Made by a program: the position numbers and the translations under genes
Source: Zygaena filipendulae
Taxonomy: Eukaryota; Arthropoda; Insecta; Lepidoptera; Zygaenidae
Direction of reading: 5' to 3'
Length of the DNA stretch: 64,000 bases
NCBI GenBank assembly: GCA_907165275.2
Contig: CAJRBF020000007.1
Location: 372,001-436,000, forward strand
Notes under the pieces: generated by a model
Told to the model about the DNA's origin: nothing
The model's database searches: none
Seen by the model: the letters and a program-made list of their open reading frames with translations, nothing else
In this document: positions 11,174-22,249 of the stretch, piece by piece
Layout: every line of letters begins with the position of its first letter
Numbering within the stretch: the first letter of the stretch is position 1

Positions 11174-13730
11174 TCACGCTGGTCGAATATAGAAAGAGGT
11201 TCTTTCGTACAAAACATTATTCTTATCTAATATGTTATAAGATCTATAGCCATTATATTTAATAATTTTACCTTCACGCCATACATTTTTATGTACATCT
11301 TTTTTAAACCAAATGTTTTGACCAATTGCAAACCCTTTCCTATGTCTAGTTCTTCTATTATAATTAATTAAGTTACGATTTACAGTCTTATTAAATTGTG
11401 ACTGAGTATTAATATTTAGCTGTGGTTTTAAATACTGATATGAAACTAGCAATTTCGTTTTTAAATTTCTATTCATTAATAGTTGAGCTGGTGAAAAATC
11501 TGTACCAGAGACAGGCGAAGATCTGTATTGAAGCAATGCTAACCTAAAATCAGTCTTGTCTTCAAAGCATTTAGTTAATATTTTCTTACTTAATTGTACA
11601 GCCCGTTCTGCCATGCCATTTGACTGTGGATATCTTGGACTCGAGAAGGTAAACTTAAATCCTAACTCAGAGGCAAATTTTTTACATTCCCTTGATTCAA
11701 AAGGCACATGGTCTGATACAATTTCACTTGGAATTCCAAAATTTGAAAAAACATCTATTAAACAGTTTATTACACAAGCAGCACTCTTATTATGCATTAA
11801 TTTAATATCAACCCATTTTGAAAAATAATCCACAATTACTAAGTAGTTTTTATTTCTATATTCCATGATGTCAATTCCTAATTTAGAAAAAGGTAGATCA
11901 GGTATATCATGAGGCAACAACGGCTCTTTAATATTATTATTTTGATATGTTTGACATACAAAGCATTTTTTTAAGTAATTTTCTATGTGGTCATCAATTT
12001 TAGGCCAGTAATAGAGAGTTCTTGCCAGTTGCTTCATTTTGGACATACCTAAATGACCTTCATGAAGTTTATTCATTATAGACATCCTTAACGACTTGGG
12101 TATTATTAATCTAGATTTTAAAAATACTAAACCCTCATCTGTGGTTATATCAGCTCTAAATTTATAATAATATTTTAAATCATCAGGGACATCTTTTATA
12201 GTGTCCGGCCAACCATTAATAGTCAGCTGTATGAGTTTTAATAACTCATCATCCTGTGAAGTTTTTAATATTAACTCACTTTTCTGCTCCTCTGTACACT
12301 GCAAGTAATGAGCGAGACCTACGCAGTGAATAACTTCATACATGTACGAGTCATCTGTATCTTTAACATTCAAGGAAGAGCGAGAAAGTAAGTCAGCTAT
12401 GAACATTAATTTTCCTTTTAAATATGTAAACTCAATATCATATTTTAATAATTTTAATTTTAATCTTTGTAGTCTGGGCGATGGCACATCATGAATATGT
12501 TTCTTTAAGAGACTTTCCAATGGTTTGTGATCATTTAAAACTTTACACTTCTGACCATAGATAAAATAGTGAAATTTTTTAGTAGCCCATACTACACTTA
12601 ATAATTCCTTTTCAATTTGTGAAAACTTTTGTTCTGAAGATGTGAGACTTCTAGAAGCAAAACATACAGGTTTGCCGTTTTGAAGTAGGCAACATCCTAA
12701 TCCATCTTTTGATGCGTCACATTGTATTACGATAGGGAGTCTACTATTAAAATTCTGTAAAATGGGTGCCTCAGTTATCATTTGCTTAATATTATTGAAC
12801 ACACTTTCATGCACTGAGGTCCACAACCATGTTACATCCTTTTTTAATAAAAGGTGTAGCGGTGATGCAATATTTGCCATATTAGGAATAAATTTTCTTA
12901 AGTAATTTATCATTCCAAGAAATATCTGTAAATCTTTTTTATTAGTGGGACATTTAATACTGGTGATGGCATTAACCCTTTCAGGATCTATTTGCATGCC
13001 ATGCTCTGAAAATATAAAAAATATTTACTCAAAATATTTTACTTCCTTTAATTTATATTGAAATTTTTTCTCATTAAATCGAACATTATGAATTTTTGCA
13101 CGCTCAAATACTTTATTTAATATTTCATCATGCTGAATTTCTGTTTCAGCACATAATAATAAATCATCGCAATAAATGATAACACCAGGTATATCTCCAA
13201 AGGCATTTTCACTATACCTTTGAAATATCTCCGGGGCTACTGATAAACCAAAAGGTAATCTTAAAAATTTATAACATCCGAATGGACTATTAAATGTACA
13301 CAAGTCTGTTGACTGCTCACTGAGCTTAATATTATAAAATCCATCGGACAGGTCTAAAACTGAAAAGTATTTTTTATTACATAATTTAGGTACTATCTCA
13401 TCTAATGTAGGTATCAAATATGTTCCCTTATTAATATTTTGTTTAGATCTTTAGGGTCTAAACAAATTCTTAAAGAACCGTCTTTCTTTTCAATTATGAC
13501 AAGGTTACTAACAAAACTAGTTGGGTGTTCGACCTTAGCGATTACTTGGTGATCCTCCAGAGACTTCAGCTTCTCTGCTAGGCGCGTCATCAGTGCGTTA
13601 GGCACTCGTCGCGGGGGCCTCACTATAGGGTCCACTCCTGGCTGAACGCGTAACACCAATGGGTTTTTAAATTCACCCACACCCTGAAAAAGTTGTGTAT
13701 TCATATTAATAATCCTGCTTTTATTATGTT
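11174..13730 (-). pseudogene. Gypsy-A pol: RT, RNase H, integrase
   Basis: Three consecutive segments. 13730-13414: end of the protease-RT linker and RT start (IRPPRRVPNAL-like motif, RICLDPKDLNK). 13417-13025: RT core with LDLSDGFYNI, LPFGLSVAPEIF and the YCDD catalytic motif. 12997-11174 (607 codons): RT thumb, RNase H (DASKDGLGCCL, SRSLTSSE, NDHKPLE), integrase with HHCC zinc site, first Asp in GIDIMEY, second Asp in VSDHVPF and Glu in NGMAERAV. Lesions are a one-base deletion at about 13415 and a stop at 13025 with a small insertion. The integrase segment is continuous to the stop at 11174. Confidence 0.88.
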
Positions 13731-13739
13731 GTATGCTTT

Positions 13740-14385
13740 CCTGGACTCTTCCCAATATCTGAAGGAATTTCAGGGTGAGTTGGCAGCTAATCGTATTGCT
13801 TGGCAAATGATTCCACCTTCCGCTCCCCACTTTGGTGGTAGTTGGGAGGCTACAATTAAATCATTCAAGACGCATCTGTTTAGGGTCATAGGTCCCCAAA
13901 TCCTTACTTATGAGGAGCTTTTAACGATTCTCTGCCAAATAGAGGCAGTCTTGAATTCCAGACCTCTATGTGTGGGTCTTAGTCCAGATCCTGGTGAGCC
14001 TGTCCCACTTACTCCTGCCCATTTTCTAAATGCAGTTCCTTTGCGTTCGCTTCCATCTCCTGAAGTAACTGAAGAGCGCGAACATTTGTTATCTCGCTTT
14101 GAACTGTTGAACAAATTGGTACAGTCGTATTGGCGGCGGTGGAGCACCGAATACCTCCATACCCTTCAGGTCAGAGGAAAGTGGACGTCGGATTCTCAAT
14201 CCGTAAAGGTAGGGACAGTGGTTTTAATTAGGCAGGATAATTCCCCGCCGCTGCATTGGCCACTGGGTCGAATTCAGGAAACCTATGCAGGTAGGGACGG
14301 AAAAATTCGGGTCGCGTTGGTAAAGACCAAGTATGGTACGCTTAAGCGCCCGATTGTGCGGTTATGTCCGCTACCCACTCAGTAG
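13740..14385 (+). pseudogene. BEL-B pol C-terminus: integrase end and DUF5641
   Basis: C-terminal ~215 codons of a BEL/Pao polyprotein, open to a natural TAG at 14383-14385. Motifs: WQMIPPSAPHFGGSWEAT (integrase catalytic Glu helix), EAVLNSRPLC, TPAHFL, then the DUF5641 segment WPLGRIQETYAGRDG and terminal RPIVRLCPLPTQ. The first and second catalytic Asp regions lie upstream of the junction and are absent. Closest relative in the window is BEL-C (same C-terminal PLP.Q ending), but it is a distinct lineage. Confidence 0.85.
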
Positions 14386-14572
14386 TAGCTTATTAGCGAT
14401 AGTTCTAGGGTTATTCGTACTTTGTTCGGATAATCCTCTTAGTATTATTAAGTTTACTATTAGTTGACGGTTTCTCGTCACTTAATTCCTAAGTTTAAGT
14501 CTTCATTATGATAGGTTAGCTTAGGTTTATTTTGGTTTCCCTTTTCGAAAGAGAACCTTTCAAGCCGGGGGC

Positions 14573-15190
14573 TGTGTTTGGGCTATTTATAAATCTGGAT
14601 ATTGGCAACCCGGTATTTAAATTTCGCGCCTATGCCATCCATGGGTGGACTGAACGCTCGACCAATCGGCGCGGGCGCGGTAGTTCCCAACATCATGATG
14701 GCGGCGTTGCATTCGTTTTTTGGCTCATGCTTGCGCCGGCTGAGCCAAAGAGTGTGTTCCCGACTGTGTACTGAGGTGTACGTGCTGCTCTGCGTTAGCT
14801 TCGCTCGCGAGTGCCGGACTCTGGAGTGACCCTTTGGTGTTTGCTTTCAATCCTCGAATACACAGCTTTTTATGGACGCATGCCCACCGCACGCTTGGTG
14901 AACTATTTATTTAAGTTGTGTGGTGCTTTAAATTGGTGAACAAGCGCGACGAGAGTCGCCTGTGTGGCACGCTTGGACACTGCTTTGTCGCCATTTTGTA
15001 CGCTTGTCCGCGGCTTCCGCCGTAGAAGCTTGCGGCGTGAACGCACGTTGAAGAAGACCACCTGGGAGCTGATCATTTGGTGTCAGTCAAGTAAGTCCGC
15101 CTTGCATTTGGTTATAGGTTCGGAATTTATTTGCTGGTTGCCAATACTGGGTGCTTACATACCTACCGGTTCTCCAGGCCTTCAGAAGGC
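14573..15190 (+). repeat. BEL-B LTR (single copy, right end approximate)
   Basis: Starts TGTGTTTGGG directly after a polypurine tract and is GC-rich relative to flanks, as expected for a 3' LTR following the pol stop. No second copy is in the window, so the right boundary is inferred from the return of Gypsy-A gag. Confidence 0.5.
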
Positions 15191-15194
15191 GCGT

Positions 15195-15470
15195 TCACAC
15201 CTCTAATTTTGTCTTCTCTTCGGATTTTAACACGTTAAAATAAAGTTCCTGAGCTTTGTGCCCTATGCAATTAATCAAAATCGCAGCTTTTCTGGTTTCT
15301 GACAATCTTTCAAAGCCTGCTGCTACTATGAAATTCCGAAATGAATCTTTAAACCGTTGCCATTGTGGCCAACAATCATCCAGGTCATCCAGATTTAGAC
15401 CTCGTGGCATGTTGTACTGGATGGCTCCCACGTGGTCGATAATTTCGACATTATCCGAATTAGTATTCAT
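15195..15470 (-). pseudogene. Gypsy-A gag, N-terminal ~90 codons only
   Basis: Begins at ATG 15470 and reads through the conserved LNLDDLDDCWPQWQRFKDSF segment and ILINCIGHKAQELYFNV, matching the gag start of Gypsy-C (45441-45172). It then runs into BEL-B and stops at 15195. Capsid remainder and nucleocapsid zinc knuckles are missing. Confidence 0.85.
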
Positions 15471-15588
15471 TATTTATTTTAATATTAATTATGTTTAACT
15501 TAATTTTAAACAAGTTACCTCGTGGTAGACGGGTGGAAATTTTTAGGTTACGAAGTTTAATCCTTCGTAATCTTCTTAATTCGTGTTC

Positions 15589-15604
15589 TTCACCGGCTGC
15601 GCCA
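15589..15604 (-). promoter_or_regulatory. Gypsy-A primer-binding site, tRNA-Ser
   Basis: The plus strand reads TTCACCGGCTGCGCCA, matching the last ~14 nt of insect tRNA-Ser including CCA, directly against the 5' LTR. Confidence 0.85.
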
Positions 15605-15825
15605 TGTATTGTTCGATGATTGAAAGACGGCTTGAGGTCTGGAGGTGTTTATTTCTTACTTTTGATAGTTATTAATAATTAGTACAAAATTAGGTAACAC
15701 GTAGTGCGAGGTGTGTGTCCGTCTAATATGCAAGTCACAATAATGGTGTAGCCACAGATCACACACTATGGGTTTATTAGGTACGTTACAGTGAACACAG
15801 TATAGTTGTACTGCGTTCCAATACA
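15605..15825 (-). repeat. Gypsy-A 5' LTR
   Basis: 221 bp, TG...CA ends, followed by target duplication GTAAC. Confidence 0.9.
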
Positions 15826-15830
15826 GTAAC

Positions 15831-16831
15831 TAGTACACCTTCATTTTAATGTAATTTTAACCGACTTCCAAAAATAAGTGGTAAAGGTAGTTAGGTAAAA
15901 CTTTTTTCTATAAAAGTATGTATTGAACCGACCCACTGATCACTGATCAGTTCAAGTTGGTGCCAAGCCTACCGTTTGGGTTGTTATGGATTATATCGGT
16001 AGGTTTTTATATTTTTGATGTCGGACAATGTTTTTTTGTTGGAAAATTTGTATGGAACTGTGAATCTAAATACCGCGTAATTTGTTTTTTATATTAGTGA
16101 CTGTTTTACTTTTTTTTTTGTTTTACTTTATTTTTTTCTGAATGTACCTATTATTAAAAAAATATTATTGATTTTAATGCAATTTTCGCTGCATTTTATT
16201 TATCAACTTAAGTAATCTAAAATAATCATATTTTTTTTATTTATGTATTCATAAATTTTTACAAAGCAAGGAATTTACAATCTTCGAAACCCAATGGGTC
16301 CCAAATCTCAACAACGCTCGAGTGAATGTAAGTATAATTAATTACAAACCAATCTCAACGCCGAAACAGTGCAGGTTGGGTATAGCGGTTATATACAATT
16401 CTAGAAGACGTTCTAGGTGTGTGCTTTTCTTCCTGCACTGCAAGTAGGTATAGTTTGTTGTTGTACTTAATAAATAAACCGTTGTAGGTATTTTGTGAAT
16501 CCTTGTCAGAATTTTTTTGGAATTAATCGAACGTGAATCTTACCTGGATTATTCCTAGTGTTCATGAGAAGTGTTTATTAATTAAAATTACACCGTAAAT
16601 TTCAAATGAACGTTTTTGTTGTTGCGATAGTATTTACGCACCAGTATTCATGCTGAATTATTGATTAATTAAATTTAATTGACTTGCATTTTATAATTAA
16701 ACTTATTAAAAATTCTTCGATTCTTACTCACCGTACCTAGATTGTCGGTTGATTCAAGTTGAGTCAATTGAATTAAAGTTAATTAAATTCAATTAAAATT
16801 TATTAAAGTTCGGAATCGGTTATTGTTAACG
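15831..16831. other. Non-coding sequence upstream of BEL-C
   Basis: AT-rich. Carries the inverted ATTTTAACCGACTTCC tract at about 15850-15870 and should contain the BEL-C leader. I looked here for a copy of the candidate BEL-C LTR (22483-22964) and for a standard BEL primer site and found neither. A polyadenylation-like AATAAA occurs near 16468. Confidence 0.5.
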
Positions 16832-19800
16832 ATGGCGTCGAGTAAAAAGACATCGGACTTAGAATCTAGATTAAAAATGCTGATTTGTAAAAAGGAGGCT
16901 CTTTTTGCTAGACTGAATAATGCCTATGAGTTATCTACAAAAATTTCTATTTTTGAGGCGAAGTCGAACGAACATTTTTTGGCGGAGTCGGAAATTCTCG
17001 ATGAATATCGCGAAAGGTTTGAACGTATAGTCGATGAGATTAACGAAATTAATTTATTGCTCAAGACTGAGGCAAACCCGAGTTACAATGACTTGATTAG
17101 TTTCGACGATTTATATGTCAGAGTAAAACGAGTCATGAATAAAATCGTTAAAAAATCCGACAGTGACTGTGCCACAGGATGTTCAAATTCGAATACTTCT
17201 AAGATCATAAAGTTACCGCCGATAGTGTTGCCTGGCTTTGACGGTCGAGCCGAAAACTGGCCTGTATTTTATGAATCGTTTCGGGCCAACGTTCACGACA
17301 ATGCTCATTTGTCTGACTCGCAGCGTGTGCAATATTTAGTTGGAAAACTCACACATAAAGCGCAGCAGGTTTTAGCGGGCGTCGTACCTACCGGTGATAC
17401 GTACTCAGTTATTTGGAATAGTCTAGTTAAAAAATATCAAGACAAACGCGCGTTAGGTACGCACTATTTGAATAATATTCTTGATTTAAAGAACTGTCAA
17501 CATACCTCTAGTAGTCTCGATTCCTTTATTGAAAAATACTCAGCGTCTATATCGGCATTAAAACAATTAGAGATACCGGATTTAACCGACTTTATTTTGA
17601 TGCATTGTGCGCTTAGAAAGATCGACGCTCAAACTATGCAGGCGTTCGAACTCTCCGTCACGAATAAGGATATTCCGTCTTATAACGATTTAATATCCTT
17701 TGTGCAAAATCAAGTAAAAATATTAGATAGATCGCATATGAGTAATTCGAGTTCTTTGTCGAATTCGCGCGGGAAACCCAGTGGGAATAAAAGTCCCTCG
17801 TCGGCCGTTCGTGCGCATACGTTTGTCGTGAGTGAATCACGCGATTCTCACTCTTGTAGTCTCTGCCATAAGACCGATCATTCGGAGCTCAGCGAATGTT
17901 CTCAGTTTAAGAGTATGAAGTCGCCGAAGTTAAGATTTAATTTTCTTAAATCAAAGCAAGGTTGTGTAAAGTGTTTAAGTGTTTCACACACGGTTTCCGA
18001 TTGTTCGGCCCCCGCCAACTGCGAGATATGCAATAAGAGGCATCACACAATCTTACATTTTGGAAAACCGTTCAATGGCAATAAGAAGTTTGCTTTAAAA
18101 TCTACTCACTCACACATACAAACTTCACGAACGTCGAATGCGCGTGCATGTTCCACGCACGGGTCGACTGGTGCTAGTGACACGAACGCGTCCACAGCAT
18201 GCGCCGCATGCGCGCTTGTGTCGCACACTCCTGCGGCGAATCTCACTCATGCGCTCTGTTTAAATGATAAGAGTACTGTCCGCGACTCATGTAATAATTC
18301 CGCGACGGCTTCAAATGTGCCACAGAGTAGTGAAATTGATAGAGCGGGCACTTTTCTATCGCATGAACCCTTTCACTCCTTGAGCGCGAATTGGAGTTCG
18401 CAGGCTAACGCGATTCTTTTGGCTACTGCCCAGGTCTATGCGAGAGCTATCAATAGCAGTAGTAAAATGTTAGTACGGTGCTTAATTGATAATAGCTCAC
18501 AAAACCATTTAATAACGTGGGATTGTTGTAAAAAATTGAACTTACACGTTGCCCTTCTGAATAATTCTGTAATCAGGGGTGTTGGTTTATCTTCGCGACC
18601 AATTCACGGCTATGTAGATTTCGAAATTGAGTCTTGCGTCAGCCCTCATAATGAATATAAATTACACGCGTTAGTCGTTGACTGTATTACAGATCAATTG
18701 CCCTCGCACTTCATTGATAAGTGTGACATGGCTTACTTAAATAATATTTCCATGGCCGATTTGACATGGAACGTTCCCGGTAATGTGGATATTGTACTCG
18801 GTGCACAATTGTTTCCCCATATTTATTTAGGTGAAAAAGTAGACTCCGGTACTCAAGCGCCACCTGCCGTGTTAACTTCCTTCGGGTACGTGCTGATGGG
18901 AGATTGCCCTAAAGGTGCTCCTGCTGTCCCACATGACTCATCATTTTCTGCAATCGCACTGAATGATTTAAATTCGTCGTTGCAAAGGTTTTGGGAGATC
19001 GAGGAGATTCCATCAAGGGGTTTTTTGAGCCCAGAGGAGACGGAATGTGAGAATGCATTCGTTACCTCCGTGTCACGGGACGATGAAGGTCGTTATTCTG
19101 TCGCCTTACCTTTTTGTTCTGCTCCAGGCAACTTAGGCAATTCTAGAAGTACTGCTCTTCGCCGGTTCTTGCTATTGGAAAGAAAGTTCAAAAAGGCTCC
19201 TGGGCTTCGGGAGAATTATAATACTGTTATTAATGAGTATATTACAAAAGGATATCTTTCTGAAGTTGCTGATCAGGACATTAGGGATGTCGGATATTAT
19301 ATTCCCCATCATGCAGTGGTTCGTGCGGACAAGCCCAAACCCCGAATTGTGCTAGATGCTAGTGCGAAGACTCATACTGGTTTGTCGCTTAACGACGTTC
19401 TTCATTCTGGGCCCAATTTACAGGCTGATCTATTCCTCTTATTATTAGAATTCCGACTGTTTCCTGTCGCGATGACGGCAGACGTGCAGCAGATGTATTT
19501 GCAAGTTGGGGTTTCTCCCGATGATCGCAAATTTCTGAGAATTTTATTTCGCTTTAATGAAAATGAGGATATTCGTACATTTCAATTTGATCGAGTTCCC
19601 TTCGGTTTGAAATGTAGCCCGTATTTAGCGATGAGGACGTTGCGTCAATTAGCCACGGATATGTCCGCGCAGTTTCCAAATGCTGCGATCGTAACAAGAT
19701 CCAAGTTCTACATGGATGACCTTGTTCAGTCCTGTCCTGATGAGTTGTCAGCTGTACGCTTAGCTAATGAGCTCATAACCATGTTTAAGTCAGGTTGCAT

Positions 19801-22249
19801 GGATTTGATTAAATGGACGAGCAATTCGCCTACTCTGTTAGAGAATCTTCCTAAGTCGCATCGTAGTTCGATTAGTTTCGATGGGAGCGATCCTACTGCG
19901 CCCAGCTTAAAAGTATTGGGTCTCTCATGGAAGCCTGCTAACGATCATTTCCATTTTTCAACTATTGACGTTCAAGTAAAATGTACCAAACGAAACATAC
20001 TTTCGGTTGTAGCTCGTTTATTCGATGTGCTGGGCTTAGTCGCACCAGTAATATTGTACGCCAAACTGTTAATTAAAGAGTTGTGGCTTGCCAAGATAGG
20101 TTGGGATGATCCCCCTCCTGAGAGCATTATTCGTCGTTTTTTTATTCTCACGCAGGAATTTCCGCTGCTTTCTACGCTAAGAATTCCTCGTCATGTGCGT
20201 GTGACGAGCTCCGGTCAAGTAAATGTCGTAGGATTTTGTGATGCAAGCTTAAATGGCTATGGTTGCGTCATTTATTTACATACCACTGATGCGTCAGGCA
20301 ATATATCCGTTCAACCGAAATCAAAGGTTTCTCCTACGAAGGTTAGCACCTTAGCACGCTTAGAATTGTGCGCTGCAGTCTTGGTGTCTAAATTAATTAA
20401 ACTTGTACTTGACACGTACCAGAATCGTGTTAAGATAGCTGATGTGTATGCCTTTTCGGATTCCACTATAGCTCTTTCCTGGATTAACTCTTCTCCACAT
20501 CGTTGGTCGATTTTTGTTGCGAATCGAGTCGCGCAGTGTCAGGAGAATCTCTCTCCCCACAATTTCTATCATGTGGCTGGCACCGAAAATCCTAGTGATT
20601 GTGTTTCACGTGGGATGTTGCCATCGCAGTTAGTTTCCCACAATCTGTGGTGGAATGGCCCTCAGTGGCTCCAGAACCTTCCTTGTGAGTGGCCGATTCG
20701 TAGATTCGCACCTTCTGAGGATGAGGAATTACCAGAACATAAAGTCAATGTCATGACCACAACGGTGAAAGTTAAATCGTCTGTCTTATACGATCTCTCG
20801 TTGCGTATATCAGCGTGGAATAGATTGTTGAGAATTACGGTATACGTTCTGCGTTTCATAACGAAAGTTAGAGTCCCTTCTCATCCCATAGAAAATTTGT
20901 CGATGGCCGAGAAGTATATCATTCAAATGGTCCAGCGAAATCATTTTGCTGATGATATCAAGTTAATAAATAAGAAAAAACGTCCATCAGGGAAGTTAAG
21001 TAAATTGTCGGTTTTCATTGATAATGAGGGAACCTTACGTATTGGAGGTCGTCTTTCTCGTTCTGACCTGCCTTTTGAGGTTAAGCATCCAGTACTTCTT
21101 CCTAAACATGATCATGTTGTGAACTTGATTGTGCGACATTTTCACGAGTTATACTGTCATGCAGGCCCTGATCTTCTGATGTCCCTTGTACGACAACGGT
21201 ACTGGATTCTAGATGCTAGGACTGTCATTCAAGCTAGGGTTCGTGAATGTAATGCGTGTTTTCGCGTCAGTCCCTCGCATCCGACTCCTAAGATGGCGGA
21301 TCTGCCTTCTTATCGTATAACCGAAGCCAAGGCATTCGTACACACGGGCGTCGATTATGCGGGTCCCCTGCGTATACTTCTTTCTCGCCGTCGTGGGCAA
21401 CATGCTCAAAAGGCATATATCTGTTTATTCGTGTGTCTTGTCACGAAGGCTGTTCATATTGAACTTGTTACGGAACTTTCCAGCGACTGTTTCATAGCAG
21501 CGTTTAAGCGTTTCATTTCCCGTCGTGGCCCAGTGTCGTCGATCTATTCTGACAATAGCACAAATTTCATTGGTGCACGTGCGCAATTGGACGAAATGTA
21601 TAATTTACTACTCAATTCTCAGCATAACGCTAATTTAAAGCGAGAGCTTGAGAAACACCGTATCCATTGGAAGTTCATTCCCCCTAGAGCTCCTCATTTC
21701 GGTGGGTTGTGGGAATCGAATATTAAAAGTTTGAAAACCCATCTTTATAGAGTGATAGGTGACCATTTGTTAACTTATGAGGAATTGCAGACGGTATTGG
21801 TGCAAATCGAATGCGTCATGAATTCTAGACCTCTGAGTGTCCTTAGTTCTGATCCCTATCCAGAAGTTCTGACGCCTGCCCATTTTTTAATGTCCACTCC
21901 TCTTAAATACTTACCGGCTTCCGATTTGTCGGATTCGCGTATGAATTTAGTAAAACGCAAACAATTGCTGGATAATATGGTAGCTTCCTATTGGAAAAAA
22001 TGGAGTAGGGAGTATTTGCACACGTTGCAGGTGAAACAAAAATGGCATACTGACCATGGTCATCCCATCCAGGTGGGCACTGTCGTGTTGATCGGACAAG
22101 ATGATGCTCCACCATTGTCATGGCCTCTAGGGGTCGTTACCGAACTATTTCCTGGTGCCGACGGGATAGTTCGGGTTGCTACAGTCAAGGCTGGGCACAG
22201 CTCTTTCAAGCGTCCCATTGTTCGGCTGTATCCGTTGCCGAATCAATAA
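16832..22249 (+). CDS. BEL-C Gag-Pol polyprotein, uninterrupted
   Basis: A single 1805-codon frame of a BEL/Pao retrotransposon. ATG at 16832 is preferred over the upstream TTG at 16823. Domains in order (approximate residues): coiled-coil-rich Gag N-terminus (1-110); Gag core beginning LPGFDGRAENWPVFYESF (~133-300); zinc knuckles (~342-410, CSLCHKTDHSELSEC, CVKCLSVSHTVSDC); retropepsin-like region with LIDNSSQ (~550); RT with SGPNLQADL, PFGLKCSPYLA and YMDD (~960); RNase H (GFCDASLNGYG, FSDSTIALSWI); integrase with HFHELYCHAG and CNAC zinc site, GVDYAGP, YSDNSTNF and WESNIK supplying the DDE triad; DUF5641 to RLYPLPNQ. All catalytic motifs look intact except protease, where the usual D-[ST/A]-G reads D-N-S. 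Potentially translatable and active or a trans donor. Confidence 0.93.
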   Translation: MASSKKTSDLESRLKMLICKKEALFARLNNAYELSTKISIFEAKSNEHFLAESEILDEYRERFERIVDEINEINLLLKTEANPSYNDLISFDDLYVRVKRVMNKIVKKSDSDCATGCSNSNTSKIIKLPPIVLPGFDGRAENWPVFYESFRANVHDNAHLSDSQRVQYLVGKLTHKAQQVLAGVVPTGDTYSVIWNSLVKKYQDKRALGTHYLNNILDLKNCQHTSSSLDSFIEKYSASISALKQLEIPDLTDFILMHCALRKIDAQTMQAFELSVTNKDIPSYNDLISFVQNQVKILDRSHMSNSSSLSNSRGKPSGNKSPSSAVRAHTFVVSESRDSHSCSLCHKTDHSELSECSQFKSMKSPKLRFNFLKSKQGCVKCLSVSHTVSDCSAPANCEICNKRHHTILHFGKPFNGNKKFALKSTHSHIQTSRTSNARACSTHGSTGASDTNASTACAACALVSHTPAANLTHALCLNDKSTVRDSCNNSATASNVPQSSEIDRAGTFLSHEPFHSLSANWSSQANAILLATAQVYARAINSSSKMLVRCLIDNSSQNHLITWDCCKKLNLHVALLNNSVIRGVGLSSRPIHGYVDFEIESCVSPHNEYKLHALVVDCITDQLPSHFIDKCDMAYLNNISMADLTWNVPGNVDIVLGAQLFPHIYLGEKVDSGTQAPPAVLTSFGYVLMGDCPKGAPAVPHDSSFSAIALNDLNSSLQRFWEIEEIPSRGFLSPEETECENAFVTSVSRDDEGRYSVALPFCSAPGNLGNSRSTALRRFLLLERKFKKAPGLRENYNTVINEYITKGYLSEVADQDIRDVGYYIPHHAVVRADKPKPRIVLDASAKTHTGLSLNDVLHSGPNLQADLFLLLLEFRLFPVAMTADVQQMYLQVGVSPDDRKFLRILFRFNENEDIRTFQFDRVPFGLKCSPYLAMRTLRQLATDMSAQFPNAAIVTRSKFYMDDLVQSCPDELSAVRLANELITMFKSGCMDLIKWTSNSPTLLENLPKSHRSSISFDGSDPTAPSLKVLGLSWKPANDHFHFSTIDVQVKCTKRNILSVVARLFDVLGLVAPVILYAKLLIKELWLAKIGWDDPPPESIIRRFFILTQEFPLLSTLRIPRHVRVTSSGQVNVVGFCDASLNGYGCVIYLHTTDASGNISVQPKSKVSPTKVSTLARLELCAAVLVSKLIKLVLDTYQNRVKIADVYAFSDSTIALSWINSSPHRWSIFVANRVAQCQENLSPHNFYHVAGTENPSDCVSRGMLPSQLVSHNLWWNGPQWLQNLPCEWPIRRFAPSEDEELPEHKVNVMTTTVKVKSSVLYDLSLRISAWNRLLRITVYVLRFITKVRVPSHPIENLSMAEKYIIQMVQRNHFADDIKLINKKKRPSGKLSKLSVFIDNEGTLRIGGRLSRSDLPFEVKHPVLLPKHDHVVNLIVRHFHELYCHAGPDLLMSLVRQRYWILDARTVIQARVRECNACFRVSPSHPTPKMADLPSYRITEAKAFVHTGVDYAGPLRILLSRRRGQHAQKAYICLFVCLVTKAVHIELVTELSSDCFIAAFKRFISRRGPVSSIYSDNSTNFIGARAQLDEMYNLLLNSQHNANLKRELEKHRIHWKFIPPRAPHFGGLWESNIKSLKTHLYRVIGDHLLTYEELQTVLVQIECVMNSRPLSVLSSDPYPEVLTPAHFLMSTPLKYLPASDLSDSRMNLVKRKQLLDNMVASYWKKWSREYLHTLQVKQKWHTDHGHPIQVGTVVLIGQDDAPPLSWPLGVVTELFPGADGIVRVATVKAGHSSFKRPIVRLYPLPNQ

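Larger units (their letters stand above)
13735..15195 (+). mobile_element. BEL-B: 3' end of a BEL element inside Gypsy-A, antisense
   Basis: Opposite in orientation to its Gypsy-A host. Contains, left to right, the end of a BEL integrase with DUF5641 (13740-14385), a 3' untranslated stretch, a purine tract (GCCGGGGGC, about 14564-14572) and an LTR-like region beginning TGTGTTTGGG at 14573 and running to about 15190. The junctions are approximate (about 13735 and 15195), judged from where Gypsy-A protein similarity stops. No target duplication was found at its edges. Confidence 0.75.
10609..15825 (-). mobile_element. Gypsy-A: Mag-like Ty3/Gypsy element, chimeric with BEL-B
   Basis: Complete LTR insertion on the minus strand: LTRs 10609-10829 and 15605-15825 (221 bp each, one substitution seen), target duplication GTAAC at 10604-10608 and 15826-15830, and a tRNA-Ser primer site abutting the 5' LTR. 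Order in element sense: N-terminal gag (15470-15195), then foreign BEL-B sequence in antisense (about 15195-13735), then RT, RNase H and integrase (about 13730-11174). The gag C-terminus, zinc knuckles and protease are missing. It is a sister of Gypsy-C, sharing primer site, LTR ends (TGTATTGTT) and protein sequence. Confidence 0.92.
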
